Part shown: piece by piece, positions 32,061 through 42,565 of the stretch
Layout: each line of letters opens with the position of its first letter
Numbering within the stretch: position 1 is the stretch's first letter
Assembly (NCBI RefSeq): GCF_031880315.1
Contig: NZ_CP134771.1
Location: 2,480,001-2,544,000 of the forward strand
Source: Pseudomonas baltica
Lineage (GTDB): Bacteria > Pseudomonadota > Gammaproteobacteria > Pseudomonadales > Pseudomonadaceae
DNA length: 64,000 nucleotides
Direction of reading: 5' to 3'
Program-made: the position numbers and the translations under genes
The notes under the pieces: generated by a model
Databases searched by the model: none
What the model was told of the DNA's origin: nothing
What the model saw: the letters and a program-made list of their open reading frames with translations, nothing else

Positions 32061-32785
32061 TGGCGACCCTCAAAGCACAACACCTGGCCAAGGCCTACAA
32101 GGGCCGGCAAGTCGTGCGCGATGTCAGCCTGTCGATCGACAGCGGACAGATCGTAGGCCTGCTGGGCCCCAACGGCGCGGGCAAGACCACGTGCTTCTAC
32201 ATGATCGTCGGCCTGGTTCAGGCCGACCAAGGGCGCGTGCTGATCGACGACCTCGACGTCAGCCACCAGCCCATGCACGGTCGCGCCAAGTCCGGTATCG
32301 GCTATCTGCCGCAGGAAGCTTCGATCTTTCGCAAGCTCTCGGTCGCCGACAACATCATGGCCATCCTCGAGACCCGCAAGGAGCTCGACGGCGATGCCCG
32401 GCGCAAGGAACTCGAAAGCCTCTTGCAGGAATTCCACATTACCCACATCCGTGACAACCTCGGCATGAGTCTGTCCGGCGGCGAACGCCGCCGCGTGGAG
32501 ATTGCCCGGGCCCTGGCCACGGCGCCCAAGTTCATCCTGCTGGACGAACCCTTCGCGGGCGTGGACCCTATCTCGGTCGGCGACATCAAGCAGATCATCC
32601 ACCACCTCAAGGCCAAGGGCATCGGCGTTCTGATCACCGACCACAACGTACGTGAGACGCTGGACATCTGCGAAACCGCATACATCGTCAGCGATGGGCA
32701 ACTGATTGCCGAAGGCAACGCAGCCGCTATCATGGCCAATGAGCTGGTCAAGGAAGTGTACCTCGGGCACGAGTTCCGCCTGTAG
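32060..32785 (+). CDS. lptB: LPS export ATPase LptB
   Basis: 241 residues, ABC ATPase: Walker [10 protein letters not shown] at 36-44, signature LSGGERRR, Walker [15 protein letters not shown]-loop TDHN. Powers LPS extraction by LptB2FG (lptF/G are not in the window). Full length for the family. Confidence 0.97.
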   Translation: MATLKAQHLAKAYKGRQVVRDVSLSIDSGQIVGLLGPNGAGKTTCFYMIVGLVQADQGRVLIDDLDVSHQPMHGRAKSGIGYLPQEASIFRKLSVADNIMAILETRKELDGDARRKELESLLQEFHITHIRDNLGMSLSGGERRRVEIARALATAPKFILLDEPFAGVDPISVGDIKQIIHHLKAKGIGVLITDHNVRETLDICETAYIVSDGQLIAEGNAAAIMANELVKEVYLGHEFRL

Positions 32786-32877
32786 AAGTCCCCGCGCCCG
32801 GAGCGTTTTCCGCGGTCCTCCAAACCTTTTGGTTTAAATTGGACAAACGCTCTAGGCAAACACTCGGGTTTCAGGCA

Positions 32878-32883
32878 TATAAT
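32878..32883 (+). promoter_or_regulatory. Candidate -10 element upstream of rpoN
   Basis: TATAAT at 32878-32883, 85 bp before the rpoN ATG, in a 182-bp gap after lptB. No good -35 is present. A GGGCGC-TTCG-GCGCCT hairpin lies in the leader just downstream. Suggests rpoN has its own transcript besides read-through from lptB. Confidence 0.4.
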
Positions 32884-32967
32884 TTGCTTACGACATAAAG
32901 CCGGGCGCTTCGGCGCCTTGTAGTGGATGGCGCTCTGCGCCGGCGAATAAGGTGTTAAGCCCCAGCC

Positions 32968-34461
32968 ATGAAACCATCGCTCGTCCTAAGAATGGGCCAG
33001 CAACTGACGATGACACCGCAGTTGCAACAGGCCATCCGCCTTCTCCAGCTATCGACTCTGGATCTCCAACAGGAAATCCAGGAAGCGCTGGAATCCAATC
33101 CTATGCTCGAACGCCAGGAGGAAGGTGACGACTTCGATAACAGCGATCCGCTGGCGGACAATATCGAGCAGAAAACCACGCCGGACATCCAGGAGCCCAC
33201 GTTCGAGAGCAGCGCCCCTACCGTCGACAACCTCGAAGAAGGCGAATGGGGAGAGCGTATTCCCAACGAGCTGCCGGTCGATACCGCCTGGGAAGACATC
33301 TACCAAACCAGCGCCAGCAACCTGCCCAGCAATGACGATGACGAGTGGGACTTCACCACCCGTACCTCGGCTGGCGAGAGCCTGCAGAGCCATTTGCTCT
33401 GGCAATTGAACCTCGCGCCGATGTCGGATACCGATCGTTTGATCGCCGTGACCCTGATCGACTGCATCAACAACCAGGGCTACCTGGACGAGACCTTGCA
33501 GGAAGTCTGCGACTCGTTCGACCCGGAGCTCGATATCGAGCTCGACGAGGTTGAAGCCGTTCTCCACCGCATCCAGCAATTCGAGCCGTCCGGGATCGGC
33601 GCGCGCAACCTCAGCGAATGCCTGCTACTGCAATTGCGCCAGTTGCCCCCGCGCACTCGCTGGCTGGCGGAAGCGCAGCGCTTGGTCACTGACTTCATCG
33701 ACATGCTCGGCAGCCGCGATTACAGCCAGCTGATGCGCCGCATGAAGCTCAAGGAAGACGAACTGCGCCAGGTCATCGAACTGGTCCAGAGCCTCAACCC
33801 ACGCCCAGGCTCGCAGATCGAATCTTCCGAACCCGAATACGTGGTCCCTGACGTCATCGTGCGCAAGGACAACGAGCGCTGGCTGGTCGAGCTAAACCAG
33901 GAAAGCGTGCCGCGCCTGCGGGTCAACCCTCAGTACGCAGGCTTTGTCCGCCGCGCCGATACCAGCGCCGACAATACCTTCATGCGTAACCAGCTGCAGG
34001 AAGCCCGCTGGTTCATCAAGAGCCTGCAGAGCCGCAACGAGACCCTGATGAAGGTCGCCACGCAGATCGTCGAGCACCAACGCGGCTTCCTGGACTACGG
34101 CGACGAGGCCATGAAGCCGCTGGTCCTCCACGATATCGCCGAAGCGGTCGGCATGCACGAATCGACGATTTCACGGGTCACCACGCAGAAATACATGCAC
34201 ACGCCCCGCGGCATCTATGAATTGAAATACTTTTTTTCAAGCCATGTCAGCACCTCCGAAGGCGGTGAATGCTCGTCTACGGCGATTCGGGCAATCATCA
34301 AGAAACTGGTCGCAGCGGAAAATCAGAAAAAGCCATTGAGCGACAGCAAGATCGCTGGTTTACTGGAGGCACAAGGCATCCAGGTAGCACGTCGCACCGT
34401 CGCCAAGTATCGCGAGTCTTTGGGAATCGCTCCCTCCAGCGAACGCAAGCGGTTGATGTAG
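32968..34461 (+). CDS. rpoN: RNA polymerase sigma-54 factor
   Basis: 497 residues. Region I ([20 protein letters not shown] and [17 protein letters not shown]), an acidic region II, core-binding region, HTH ([14 protein letters not shown]) and the C-terminal RpoN box [11 protein letters not shown]. Role: alternative sigma for GG/GC promoters, needing AAA+ activators; controls nitrogen, flagella, alginate, among others. Upstream of hpf-ptsN-rapZ-ptsO, the conserved rpoN cluster. Confidence 0.98.
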   Translation: MKPSLVLRMGQQLTMTPQLQQAIRLLQLSTLDLQQEIQEALESNPMLERQEEGDDFDNSDPLADNIEQKTTPDIQEPTFESSAPTVDNLEEGEWGERIPNELPVDTAWEDIYQTSASNLPSNDDDEWDFTTRTSAGESLQSHLLWQLNLAPMSDTDRLIAVTLIDCINNQGYLDETLQEVCDSFDPELDIELDEVEAVLHRIQQFEPSGIGARNLSECLLLQLRQLPPRTRWLAEAQRLVTDFIDMLGSRDYSQLMRRMKLKEDELRQVIELVQSLNPRPGSQIESSEPEYVVPDVIVRKDNERWLVELNQESVPRLRVNPQYAGFVRRADTSADNTFMRNQLQEARWFIKSLQSRNETLMKVATQIVEHQRGFLDYGDEAMKPLVLHDIAEAVGMHESTISRVTTQKYMHTPRGIYELKYFFSSHVSTSEGGECSSTAIRAIIKKLVAAENQKKPLSDSKIAGLLEAQGIQVARRTVAKYRESLGIAPSSERKRLM

Positions 34462-34538
34462 CGCCTGGATGCGCCACAGCGTTCCAGTGGCAGGCCTTCA
34501 GCCTGTCTCTTTATGCACTGGCAATAAGGAGAAGCGGT

Positions 34539-34850
34539 ATGCAAGTCAACATCAGTGGACACCAACTGGATGTGACCGAGCCCATGCGCAGCTACGTAGG
34601 CGAAAAACTCGCCAAACTTGAGCGGCACGTCGGCAAGATTACCAACGTGCAGGTGATCATGGAGGTCGAGAAGCTGAAACAGAAAATCGAAGCCACCCTG
34701 CACGTCGCTGGCGCCAAGGATATCGTTGCCAATGCCGAACATGATGACATGTACGCTGCCATCGACCTGCTGACCGACAAGCTCGACCGACAATTGCTCA
34801 AGCATAAGGAAAAACAGCTAAGCCAGCTTCAAGGTGCTGCTGCTCGCTGA
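34539..34850 (+). CDS. hpf: Ribosome hibernation-promoting factor, short form
   Basis: 103 residues, S30AE domain only (MQVNISGHQLDVTEPMRSYV; HVAGAKDIVANAEHDDMYAA; DRQLLKHKEKQ). Short HPF works with RMF to form 100S ribosome dimers in stationary phase. Start at 34539 with AAGGAG upstream; 77 bp after rpoN. Confidence 0.95.
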   Translation: MQVNISGHQLDVTEPMRSYVGEKLAKLERHVGKITNVQVIMEVEKLKQKIEATLHVAGAKDIVANAEHDDMYAAIDLLTDKLDRQLLKHKEKQLSQLQGAAAR

Positions 34851-34861
34851 TACCCCAACCC

Positions 34862-35326
34862 ATGATCCGACTTGAAAATATCCTGACCCCTGGCCGTTCC
34901 CTCGTGAACGTGCTGGGGAGCAGTAAAAAAAACGCCATCGAAAAGATCGCCGATCTGATCGCTGAACAGGTGCCCGCGCTGCCTCAGCAGACCGTGTACG
35001 AAGCGTTGCTTGCCCGTGAAAAACTCGGCTCGACCGGTTTTGGCAACGGTATCGCCATCCCCCATTGCCGCCTGAAGGGTTGTGACGCGCCCATCAGTGC
35101 CCTGCTCCATTTGCAACACGCCATAGATTTCGATGCAATCGACGGCGAGCCGGTGGATCTGTTGTTCGTGTTGTTGGTGCCCGAGGCTGCCACCGACGCA
35201 CACCTCGAATTGCTCCGCCAGATCGCCAGCATGCTCGATCGAAAGGAAGTTCGTGACAACCTACGCAAGGCCAGCAGTAGCGAGGCCCTGTACCAAGTCG
35301 TGTTGGACGCCCAGAACGGTCAGTAA
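34862..35326 (+). CDS. ptsN: Nitrogen PTS EIIA protein PtsN
   Basis: 154 residues, EIIA-Ntr fold. Phosphorylated His68 in [13 protein letters not shown]. Role: final acceptor of the PtsP-PtsO phosphorelay, regulating potassium, carbon and sigma-54-linked functions rather than moving sugars. Confidence 0.96.
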   Translation: MIRLENILTPGRSLVNVLGSSKKNAIEKIADLIAEQVPALPQQTVYEALLAREKLGSTGFGNGIAIPHCRLKGCDAPISALLHLQHAIDFDAIDGEPVDLLFVLLVPEAATDAHLELLRQIASMLDRKEVRDNLRKASSSEALYQVVLDAQNGQ

Positions 35327-35328
35327 TC

Positions 35329-36186
35329 ATGCGTTTGATCATCGTCAGCGGTCGCTCCGGCTCCGGCAAGAGCACAGCCCTGGATGTACTGGAAGACAAC
35401 GGCTTCTACTGCATCGATAATCTGCCGGCCGGCTTGCTGCCCGAGCTGGCGGAGCGCGCACTGATCCATACCGAACTGGCCCAGCCACTGGTAGCCGTCT
35501 CCATCGATGCCCGCAATCTGCCCAGCCATCTGAGCCGCTTCCCGGAGCTGCTCGATGAAGTCCGCGGCCGTCATATCCAGTGCGACGTGCTTTATCTGGA
35601 TGCCGACGAAGAGACACTGCTCAAACGCTTTTCCGAAACTCGCCGGCGACACCCGCTGAGCAGCGCCAATCGCTCCCTCGCCGAAGCCATTCGTGTCGAA
35701 AGCGATCTGCTGGGGCCGATTGCAGACCTCTCCGACCTCAAGATCAACACCACCAGCCTCAACCTCTATCAGCTGCGCGACATCATCAAACTGCGGCTGC
35801 TGGACAAACCCGAAGCGGGCACGGCTTTCCTGTTCGAGTCCTTCGGGTTCAAACGCGGAATGCCGGTTGACGCCGACGTGGTCTTTGACGTGCGCTGCCT
35901 GCCCAACCCCTACTGGAAGCCCGAATTGCGCGAGCAATCGGGGCTGGATCAACCGGTGGCCGACTACCTGGCCGCTCAGCCGGATGTCGAAGAGATGTTC
36001 CAGGACATCTCCGGCTACCTGCTCAAATGGCTGCCGCGCTTTGCCGCCAGCAACCGTGCTTACGTGACGATCGCCATCGGCTGCACCGGCGGGCACCATC
36101 GTTCGGTATATCTCACCGAACGCTTGGGCAAGCTGCTGCAACCTGCCCTCAAGAATGTCCAGGTCCGCCACCGCGACCTCAGCTGA
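35329..36186 (+). CDS. rapZ: RNase adapter protein RapZ
   Basis: 285 residues. Walker [10 protein letters not shown] at 8-16, the VSIDARN segment and the C-terminal [15 protein letters not shown] motif. In E. coli RapZ presents GlmZ to RNase E and binds GlcN6P; the RNA partner in Pseudomonas is not given by sequence. Two bases after ptsN. Confidence 0.95.
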   Translation: MRLIIVSGRSGSGKSTALDVLEDNGFYCIDNLPAGLLPELAERALIHTELAQPLVAVSIDARNLPSHLSRFPELLDEVRGRHIQCDVLYLDADEETLLKRFSETRRRHPLSSANRSLAEAIRVESDLLGPIADLSDLKINTTSLNLYQLRDIIKLRLLDKPEAGTAFLFESFGFKRGMPVDADVVFDVRCLPNPYWKPELREQSGLDQPVADYLAAQPDVEEMFQDISGYLLKWLPRFAASNRAYVTIAIGCTGGHHRSVYLTERLGKLLQPALKNVQVRHRDLS

Positions 36187-36202
36187 AAGGACCCACCCCG
36201 CG

Positions 36203-36475
36203 ATGCCCGCTCTTGAAATCACCATTATCAACAAGCTTGGCTTGCATGCCCGCGCGGCCGCCAAGTTCGTCGGCGTCGCCGGCCGTTTTCCCTGTCAGGT
36301 CCGTGTCGGCCGCACCCCTGAGACCATGGTCGATGGTAAAAGCATCATGGCCGTGATGATGCTGGCAGCCGGCAAAGGCACACAGATCCACCTGAGCACC
36401 GAGGGTGAGCAGGAGCAGGACGCTCTGGATGGATTGGTGAAACTGATAAACGACAAGTTCGACGAAGGCGAATAA
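36203..36475 (+). CDS. ptsO: Nitrogen PTS phosphocarrier NPr (HPr-like)
   Basis: 90 residues. The active-site His15 lies in NKLGLHARAAAKFV; the regulatory region reads MVDGKSIMAVMMLAAGKG. Transfers phosphate from PtsP to PtsN. Last gene of the rpoN cluster; convergent with the ZIP gene. Confidence 0.95.
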   Translation: MPALEITIINKLGLHARAAAKFVGVAGRFPCQVRVGRTPETMVDGKSIMAVMMLAAGKGTQIHLSTEGEQEQDALDGLVKLINDKFDEGE

Positions 36476-36513
36476 TACCGTGCCCACACAGGATTGATTT
36501 GCGCCCTTCCCCG

Positions 36514-37407
36514 CTAACCCAAAGCGGTATCCATCAGCATCATCAGGCAGAACCCTACGCACAGGCCTGCGCTGGCCAGTCGATGGTGGCCGTTGGCCCG
36601 GGATTCGGGGATGATTTCCTGGGTCACCACCAACAACATGGCCCCCGCAGCGAAGGCAAGCCCGAGCGGCAGCAGAACCTCCCCCAAACGCACCAACCAG
36701 GCACAGAGCACCGCCGCCACTGGCTCCACCAGCCCGGACGCGGCGCCAATCAGAAACGCCTTGAACCGCGACATCCCCGCCCCGGCCAGCACCAGCGCAA
36801 TGACCAAGCCTTCCGGCACATCCTGCAGTGCAATGCCCATGGCCAGGCTGTTGGCGTCCGGCATGGCACCGCCCGCCGATACACCAACGGCCATCCCTTC
36901 AGGAATATTGTGAGCGACGATGGCGATCACGAAAACCCAGATACGCGCAGGGATGTGCGGGTGGGCTGGGTCACCCACCAGTAACTCTGGCCCAGGAGCT
37001 GACACTTTGCGGTCCAGCAAGAACAGGCAAAACGCCCCGAACATGATGCCGAAGCTGATCAAGCCTCCCGCCCCCCAACGCCCAAGACCGATGCTTTGCG
37101 CTGCATCGATACCGGGCATGACCAGCGAGAACGCCGTTGCAGCCAGCATGACACCGGCGCCGAAACCCAACAGGCAATCGGCGATCGCCACGGGCATACT
37201 GCGAATCACCAATACCGGAACAGCGCCCAGCGCCGTACCCAAGGCACAGATCGCTCCGCCTTCGAGGGCCCGCATCATCGGTGGATCAAGGTCGACCCAG
37301 GCCAATGCCGTGCCCACCAGCGCCGCCATGCCGATCAACAACAGCAGGGCACCCAAAGTCAGGCGAGACATACGCCCACCGCTGATCGACAGACTATCAG
37401 AACGCAT
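36514..37407 (-). CDS. ZIP-family metal transporter
   Basis: 297 residues with about eight membrane helices. Two metal-binding helices carry the ZIP motifs: AHNIPEGMAVGVSAGGA and LQDVPEGLVIALVLAGAG. Between helices 3 and 4 lies a short variable loop. Likely imports zinc, iron or manganese; its place behind a Fur-regulated sodA suggests manganese or iron. Start 37407 or, 12 codons later, 37371; the N-terminal residues do not decide. Last gene of the fagA-fumC-sodA operon. Confidence 0.85.
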   Translation of the reverse strand: MRSDSLSISGGRMSRLTLGALLLLIGMAALVGTALAWVDLDPPMMRALEGGAICALGTALGAVPVLVIRSMPVAIADCLLGFGAGVMLAATAFSLVMPGIDAAQSIGLGRWGAGGLISFGIMFGAFCLFLLDRKVSAPGPELLVGDPAHPHIPARIWVFVIAIVAHNIPEGMAVGVSAGGAMPDANSLAMGIALQDVPEGLVIALVLAGAGMSRFKAFLIGAASGLVEPVAAVLCAWLVRLGEVLLPLGLAFAAGAMLLVVTQEIIPESRANGHHRLASAGLCVGFCLMMLMDTALG

Positions 37408-37442
37408 AAAAGGCCTTGGGCAGAGTCATACAAAGGCGATGA

Positions 37443-38054
37443 TCAGGCCACGGCAGCCTGGTAACGGCGCTCGACTTCGGCCCAGTTGATCACGCTGTAA
37501 AACGCCGAGATGTATTCCGGGCGGCGGTTCTGATACTTCAGGTAATAGGCGTGTTCCCAGACGTCCAAACCGAGGATCGGCGTATTGCCGTGCATCAGCG
37601 GGCTGTCCTGGTTGCCGCTGCTTTCGACCACCAGTTTTTTCTCCGGGGTGACGCTCAGCCACGCCCAACCGCTACCGAAGCGCGACACGGCGGCCTTGGT
37701 GAATGCGTCCTTGAAGGCGTCGAAACCACCCAGCTGCTCGTCGATGGCCTTGGCCACCGGCCCCGTCGGTGTACCACCGGCATCAGGCGCCATGACGGTC
37801 CAGAACAACGAGTGATTAGCGTGGCCGCCACCGTGGTTGGTCACCACGCCCTGGAGTTTTTCCGGCAGCTGCTTGACCGCGCCCACCAGCTTCTCGACTG
37901 GCCACTCGGCGTATTCGGTGCCTTCGATCGCTGCGTTGATGTTGGTGATGTAGGTCTGATGGTGCTTGGTGTGGTGGATTTCCATGGTCTTGGCATCGAG
38001 ATGCGGTTCCAGGGCATCGTAAGCGTAAGGCAATGCAGGCAAGGTGTAAGCCAT
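37443..38054 (-). CDS. sodA: Superoxide dismutase, manganese type
   Basis: 203 residues. Metal ligands in [26 protein letters not shown] and [21 protein letters not shown]. The segment [20 protein letters not shown] is of the manganese rather than the iron type. Role: cytoplasmic superoxide removal when iron is short. One base after the TPR-like gene, in a Fur-controlled operon. Confidence 0.95.
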   Translation of the reverse strand: MAYTLPALPYAYDALEPHLDAKTMEIHHTKHHQTYITNINAAIEGTEYAEWPVEKLVGAVKQLPEKLQGVVTNHGGGHANHSLFWTVMAPDAGGTPTGPVAKAIDEQLGGFDAFKDAFTKAAVSRFGSGWAWLSVTPEKKLVVESSGNQDSPLMHGNTPILGLDVWEHAYYLKYQNRRPEYISAFYSVINWAEVERRYQAAVA

Positions 38055-38055
38055 G

Positions 38056-38505
38056 TCAATGAACTCCATATCGGTGGGTCGCAGCGCCGACGGCAGCGCT
38101 TTCGACAGATTGCACGCCGCTGTAGAGCAGGCGTGAGGTGCGGGGGTATTCGCCGTATTCGCCGATGAAGGCCAGCAATTCGGCGTAGGTCTTACCACTG
38201 TGACGCAGGGCCGCCTGACGAAGTTCAGGTTTTAGCCGCGGATCCTGGGCCGCCTGCAACAGCCGCTGATGAATGGCGCATAGGTACTCGGCACTCTCCT
38301 CCGGCTGGTTCAGGCGCAAATGCAGATCGGCCAGGTTGTGGTGGGAGATCACACACGCGGCCACCGCCTCGTCCGGCTCGGGCCATCGTTCGAAGAGCAC
38401 TTGTGCCCAGGCCAGCGCCTGCAGGTAATGCTCGCGGGCGTCGACCAGCTCGTCCTTGTTGAAACACTCGTTGGCCCGTTCGATGGTGCGTTTCCAGTGC
38501 TGCAT
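38056..38505 (-). CDS. Uncharacterised TPR-like protein of the fumC-sodA operon
   Basis: 149 residues, all alpha: an N-terminal pair of helices ([35 protein letters not shown]) and a second pair ([20 protein letters not shown]) look like two TPR units. No catalytic motif. Orthologs sit in this place between fumC and sodA in pseudomonads, so a role in iron-limited or oxidative growth is inferred from context only. Confidence 0.75.
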   Translation of the reverse strand: MQHWKRTIERANECFNKDELVDAREHYLQALAWAQVLFERWPEPDEAVAACVISHHNLADLHLRLNQPEESAEYLCAIHQRLLQAAQDPRLKPELRQAALRHSGKTYAELLAFIGEYGEYPRTSRLLYSGVQSVESAAVGAATHRYGVH

Positions 38506-38547
38506 GGTGAGTCTCCCAGGCGTAGCGATGATCAGGCGCGAGCGCTG

Positions 38548-39924
38548 TCAGATACCGCCCGCCGTCAGCTTTTCGGGATCCAGCAAGGCTTCCAGCTGGC
38601 TGCGTTGCAGATCGGTATTTTCCAGCGCGACATCAATGATCGGACGCCCCTGCTTGTAGGCCAGCTTGGCGATCTCGGCGGCCTTCTGGTAGCCGATGAT
38701 CGGGTTAAGCGCCGTGACCAGGATCGGGTTGCGCGACAACGCCTCCTTGAGCTTGGCGTCGTTGACGCGGAAAGTGGCAATCGCCTTGTCGGCCAGCAGC
38801 CGCGAGCTATTGGCCATCAACTCGATGCTGCTCAGCAGGTTTTGAGCGATGATCGGCAGCATCACGTTGAGCTCGAAATTCCCCGACTGTCCGGCCACGG
38901 TGATGGTGGCGTCGTTGCCGATGACCTGTGCCGCGACCATCGCGGTGGCTTCCGGGATCACCGGATTGACCTTGCCGGGCATGATCGAAGAGCCAGGCTG
39001 CAAGCCTTCGAGCTCGATCTCGCCGAGGCCGGCCAGCGGCCCGGAGTTCATCCAGCGCAGGTCGTTGGCGATTTTCATCAGCGACACCGCAGTACCCTTG
39101 AGCTGCCCCGACACCGCCACGGCGGTGTCCTGAGAGCCGATGAGCGCGAACAGGTTCTTGCCCGGCACGAACTGCACACGGGTCAGCGCGCTGAGGTGGC
39201 TGCTGAAGCGCAAGGCGAATTCCGGATGCGCATTGATCCCCGTGCCCACAGCAGTGCCGCCCTGGGCCAGGGATTGCAGGGCTGGCAGCTGCGCTTGCAG
39301 GTGGACGATATTGGCCTTGAGTTGCGCGGCCCAGCCGTTGAGGACCTGGCTCATGCGGACCGGCATGGCGTCCATCAAATGGGTGCGGCCGGTCTTGATG
39401 TACTGATGCACCTCGGCGGCCTTGCGCTCGGTGACGTCGACCAGATAGCCGAGGGCTGGCAGCAGCTGTTCGTGCAGGGCTAGAGAGGCGCTGACGTGAA
39501 TGGTGGTGGGGATGATGTCGTTACTGCTCTGGCCGCAGTTGACGTGGTCGTTGGGGTTGACGGTATCGCCCAGCAGCCGCGTGGCCAAGGTGGCGATGAC
39601 TTCGTTGGCGTTCATGTTGGAACTGGTGCCGGAGCCGGTCTGGTAGATATCCACAGGGAAGTGCTGCATGAAATCCCCGGCCAGTAATTGCTCGCAAGCG
39701 CCGACGATGGCCTTGCCCTGCGCGGCGCTGATCTGTTCCAGCTCGATATTGGCGTGGGCGGCGGCGGCCTTGGCGAGGATCAGGGCACGGATGAACTGCG
39801 TCGGCATGCGCTGATGGCTGATCGGGAAATTATTGACCGCGCGCTGAGTCTGGGCACCATACAAGGCCTGCTCGGGGACGTGCAGTTCGCCCATGCTGTC
39901 GCGCTCGATACGGGTATTACTCAT
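38548..39924 (-). CDS. fumC: Class II fumarate hydratase (iron-independent)
   Basis: 458 residues. Signature GSSIMPGKVNPVIPE plus QTGSGTSSNMNANEV and KTGRTHLMDAMPV. Class II fumarases carry no iron-sulfur cluster, so this one can replace the iron-dependent class I enzyme in the TCA cycle during iron starvation. The start at 39924 (MSNTRIERDSMGELHVP) overlaps the fagA end by eight bases. Confidence 0.96.
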   Translation of the reverse strand: MSNTRIERDSMGELHVPEQALYGAQTQRAVNNFPISHQRMPTQFIRALILAKAAAAHANIELEQISAAQGKAIVGACEQLLAGDFMQHFPVDIYQTGSGTSSNMNANEVIATLATRLLGDTVNPNDHVNCGQSSNDIIPTTIHVSASLALHEQLLPALGYLVDVTERKAAEVHQYIKTGRTHLMDAMPVRMSQVLNGWAAQLKANIVHLQAQLPALQSLAQGGTAVGTGINAHPEFALRFSSHLSALTRVQFVPGKNLFALIGSQDTAVAVSGQLKGTAVSLMKIANDLRWMNSGPLAGLGEIELEGLQPGSSIMPGKVNPVIPEATAMVAAQVIGNDATITVAGQSGNFELNVMLPIIAQNLLSSIELMANSSRLLADKAIATFRVNDAKLKEALSRNPILVTALNPIIGYQKAAEIAKLAYKQGRPIIDVALENTDLQRSQLEALLDPEKLTAGGI

Positions 39925-40312
39925 CGGAATATCCTTGCAGCAGTTCAGTTGAGGAAAGAGACGGCGTGAGGCGGCAGCCGGCCAGCTGCGCGGCCCACCC
40001 CTGCCAGCGGCGGCGATGTTCGAGGCTGCTGGCGGCGGCGCGCAGGTCGCGCAGGGGTCGCCACGCCAGATCGAGGCACAGGCTGCGCCAATGCCAGGGC
40101 AGCGCGTGATCACACGCGGTATCGAGGAGCAGTCGCAAGGAGGTTTCGGCGACTGTCCAGGGTGAAGTCGGCGTGCAACTGGCGAGATAACGACCCTCTG
40201 CCAGGTAATGATCGATCAGGCGCGGCTCGTCAGGCTCCAGAGCACAACGAATCCGCAGGCTCAGCCGACGCCAGTTGTCTTGGTAGGGTGTATCCGGAAA
40301 GGCAGCCCTCAT
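39917..40312 (-). CDS. fagA: FagA-like Fur-associated protein
   Basis: 131 residues, rich in Trp, Arg and Leu (WRRLSLRIRCALEPDEPRLI, LPWHWRSLCLDLAWRPLRDL). No recognised domain and no signal peptide. It is the first gene of the operon, directly behind a Fur box, which is the definition of fagA in P. aeruginosa. Function unknown. The ATG is 24-30 bases after the predicted transcription start. Confidence 0.75.
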   Translation of the reverse strand: MRAAFPDTPYQDNWRRLSLRIRCALEPDEPRLIDHYLAEGRYLASCTPTSPWTVAETSLRLLLDTACDHALPWHWRSLCLDLAWRPLRDLRAAASSLEHRRRWQGWAAQLAGCRLTPSLSSTELLQGYSDE

Positions 40313-40331
40313 CGATACGCCTGCGAATCTC

Positions 40332-40374
40332 GATAATGATATTTATTATTATTTGATATTGAGAATCGACGCAA
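40332..40374 (-). promoter_or_regulatory. Fur box and promoter of fagA-fumC-sodA
   Basis: GATAATGATATTTATTATT (40332-40350) matches the 19-bp Fur consensus at 16 positions. It overlaps the -10 TAATAA (40346-40351) of a minus-strand promoter with -35 TTGCGT (40369-40374) and a 17-bp spacer. Fur-Fe bound here would block transcription. Confidence 0.85.
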
Positions 40375-40378
40375 GCGC

Positions 40379-40412
40379 AAAAAAAGGGCGCCCCGTCTGC
40401 CACGGGGCGCCC
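40379..40412 (-). terminator. Terminator of pmbA
   Basis: Minus-strand GGGCGCCCCGT-GGCAG-ACGGGGCGCCC, an 11-bp perfect stem, then TTTTTTT. It stands right in front of the fagA promoter and insulates the iron operon from pmbA transcription. Confidence 0.9.
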
Positions 40413-40489
40413 TTCTCACCTACAACTGCATGATGACCTGTGAACGCGGTTGTGCACGCCTTCCGTTCCCACAGGGGGACAGCTTTGTA

Positions 40490-41836
40490 TCAGCTACCTG
40501 CCACCATCATTTTCTCGATCAGAACCGAGCCCGTATGGATATTGCTGCGCGTCTCCAGATCGCTGCCGATCGCCACGATCTGCTGGAACATGTCCTTCAT
40601 ATTGCCGGCAATGGTGATTTCCTGAACGGGGAACTGGATTTCGCCGTTTTCGACCCAGAAGCCCGCCGCGCCACGGGAGTAATCGCCGGTGACCATGTTC
40701 AAGCCGCTGCCCATCAGCTCGGTCACCAACAGGCCACGGCCCATGCGCCGAATCAGCGCATCCTGGTCCTCGACCCCATGGGTGACGAACAGATTGTGCA
40801 CGCCGCCCGAGTTGGCGGTGCTTGGCAGGCCCAGCTTGCGCCCGGAATAGGTACCGAGCACGTAGGACACCAAATGGCCGTTTTCGACGAACGGCTTGGC
40901 GTAGGTTGCCAGGCCATCACCGTCGAAGGAGGCGCTGGCCATACCGCCGCGCAGGTGTGGCCGCTCGTCGAGGGTCAACCACTCCGGGAACAGACGCTGG
41001 CCCAGGGTGCCTTCGAGGAACGACGATTTGCGGTACAGGTTGCCGCCCGAAATAGCCCCCAGGAAGCTACCGAACAGCCCTCCCGCCAGCTCGGCGGAAA
41101 ACAGCACGGGTACTTCGCAGGTCGGCACTGGCCGCGCGCCCAGACGGCTGGCCGCTCGTTGCGCGGCACGCTGGCCGATGCTCTGCGCCGAGGCCAGCAA
41201 GGGGCCCTTGCGATTGACGTCGTACCAATAGTCGCGCTGCATCTGCCCGTCAGCCTCGGCGATCATCACGCAGCTGAGGCTGTGGCGGGTGGACGCGTAA
41301 CCGCCGACGAAGCCGTGGCTGTTGCCGTACACGCGGCAGCCCTGATGAGTATTGAGGGTGGTGCCGTCGGCGTTCTTGATGCGTGGATCGGTATCGAAGG
41401 CTGCCGCCTCGCACGCCAGCGCCTGCTCGATGGCCTGCTCGGGGGTGATATCCCAGGCATGGTACAGATCGAAGTCTTGCTGCTCGCGGGCCATCAGGGC
41501 AGCATCGGCCAGCCCGGACGCGGAGTCTTCGGACGTATGCTTGGCGATCGCAAGGGCCGCCGCCACGGTTTCGCGAATGGCGTCCGGGCCGCTGGCCGAG
41601 GTACTGGCCGAGCCCTTGCGCTGGCCAACGTACAAGGTGATACCAAAACCCTGGTCGCGGTTGAACTCCACGGTTTCGACTTCGCGCTGACGCACCGACG
41701 TCGACAGCCCCTGTTCCAGCGATACCGCCACTTCACAGGCACTGGCGCCCTGACGCTTGGCTTCGGCGATGATCTGCTCGACTTGCTCCTGCAGTGCCGG
41801 CAAGGCCTGCGGACCGACGCTTTGGACTGCGCTCAT
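40490..41836 (-). CDS. pmbA: Metalloprotease PmbA (TldE)
   Basis: 448 residues, U62 peptidase family, the partner lacking the metal motif of Tld[35 protein letters not shown] and [21 protein letters not shown] are family blocks. With TldD forms a protease that degrades unfolded peptides and matures microcins. The ATG at 41836 has GGAG six bases upstream; an in-frame GTG lies four codons before. Divergent from yjgA. Confidence 0.94.
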   Translation of the reverse strand: MSAVQSVGPQALPALQEQVEQIIAEAKRQGASACEVAVSLEQGLSTSVRQREVETVEFNRDQGFGITLYVGQRKGSASTSASGPDAIRETVAAALAIAKHTSEDSASGLADAALMAREQQDFDLYHAWDITPEQAIEQALACEAAAFDTDPRIKNADGTTLNTHQGCRVYGNSHGFVGGYASTRHSLSCVMIAEADGQMQRDYWYDVNRKGPLLASAQSIGQRAAQRAASRLGARPVPTCEVPVLFSAELAGGLFGSFLGAISGGNLYRKSSFLEGTLGQRLFPEWLTLDERPHLRGGMASASFDGDGLATYAKPFVENGHLVSYVLGTYSGRKLGLPSTANSGGVHNLFVTHGVEDQDALIRRMGRGLLVTELMGSGLNMVTGDYSRGAAGFWVENGEIQFPVQEITIAGNMKDMFQQIVAIGSDLETRSNIHTGSVLIEKMMVAGS

Positions 41837-41944
41837 AGTGCTCTCCACTCAAATTCTGTGTTCGGCACGGGTCAATCTACGACCGGGCCGGACAAGCGGC
41901 CCCCGACTGGTTATCATGGCGGCGATTATTTTCGGACTGCCCCC

Positions 41945-42466
41945 ATGGTTGATTCTTACGACGACTCCCTCGACGAGGGAAAAAGCAAAACTCAGGTCAA
42001 GCGTGAACTGCATGCGCTGGTGGATCTCGGTGAGCGCCTGACGACCCTCAAGCCGGACACGCTGAACAAGCTGCCGCTGACCGATGCGCTGCGCAAGGCG
42101 CTGGCCGATGCGCCCAAGCACACGGCGAATATCGCCCGCAAACGGCACATCCAGTTCATCGGCAAGCTGATGCGCGACCAGGACACCGACGCCATCCTGC
42201 AGTTGCTCGACCAGCTCGACGCTTCGACGCGCCAGTACAACGAACGCTTCCATAATCTGGAACGCTGGCGTGACCGCCTGATCACGGGCACCGATGCGGT
42301 CCTGGAGACCTTCGTCGGCGAATACCCCGACGCGGATCGACAGCACCTGCGCGGGCTGATCCGCCAGGCCCAGCACGAGAACGCCCATAACAAACCACCG
42401 GCGTCCACGCGCAAAATCTTCAAATACATCCGCGATCTGGATGACAGCAAACGCGGTTTGAGCTGA
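41945..42466 (+). CDS. darP: Ribosome-associated protein DarP (YjgA, DUF615)
   Basis: 173 residues, highly charged and alpha-helical: [51 protein letters not shown]. Matches the DUF615 family, a late 50S assembly factor in E. coli. Between divergent pmbA and convergent tldD, which is its usual place. Confidence 0.93.
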   Translation: MVDSYDDSLDEGKSKTQVKRELHALVDLGERLTTLKPDTLNKLPLTDALRKALADAPKHTANIARKRHIQFIGKLMRDQDTDAILQLLDQLDASTRQYNERFHNLERWRDRLITGTDAVLETFVGEYPDADRQHLRGLIRQAQHENAHNKPPASTRKIFKYIRDLDDSKRGLS

Positions 42467-42486
42467 TCGCCAATGCTGCAAGGACT

Positions 42487-42549
42487 TCTGTGGGAGCGGG
42501 ACTGCTCGCGAAGCGTTCAACAGCTTCACGGGCAGCGCCAGCTCCCACA
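42487..42549. repeat. REP/BIME pair between convergent darP and tldD
   Basis: CTGTGGGAGCGGGACTGCTCGCG and an inverted partner GGGCAGCGCCAGCTCCCACA, arms diverged but recognisable. Confidence 0.75.
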
Positions 42550-42565
42550 CGGAGTACCTGAAACA

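Noticed and set aside
32892..32945. Riboswitch in the rpoN leader
   Set aside because: Two small GC hairpins only; no conserved aptamer architecture recognised.
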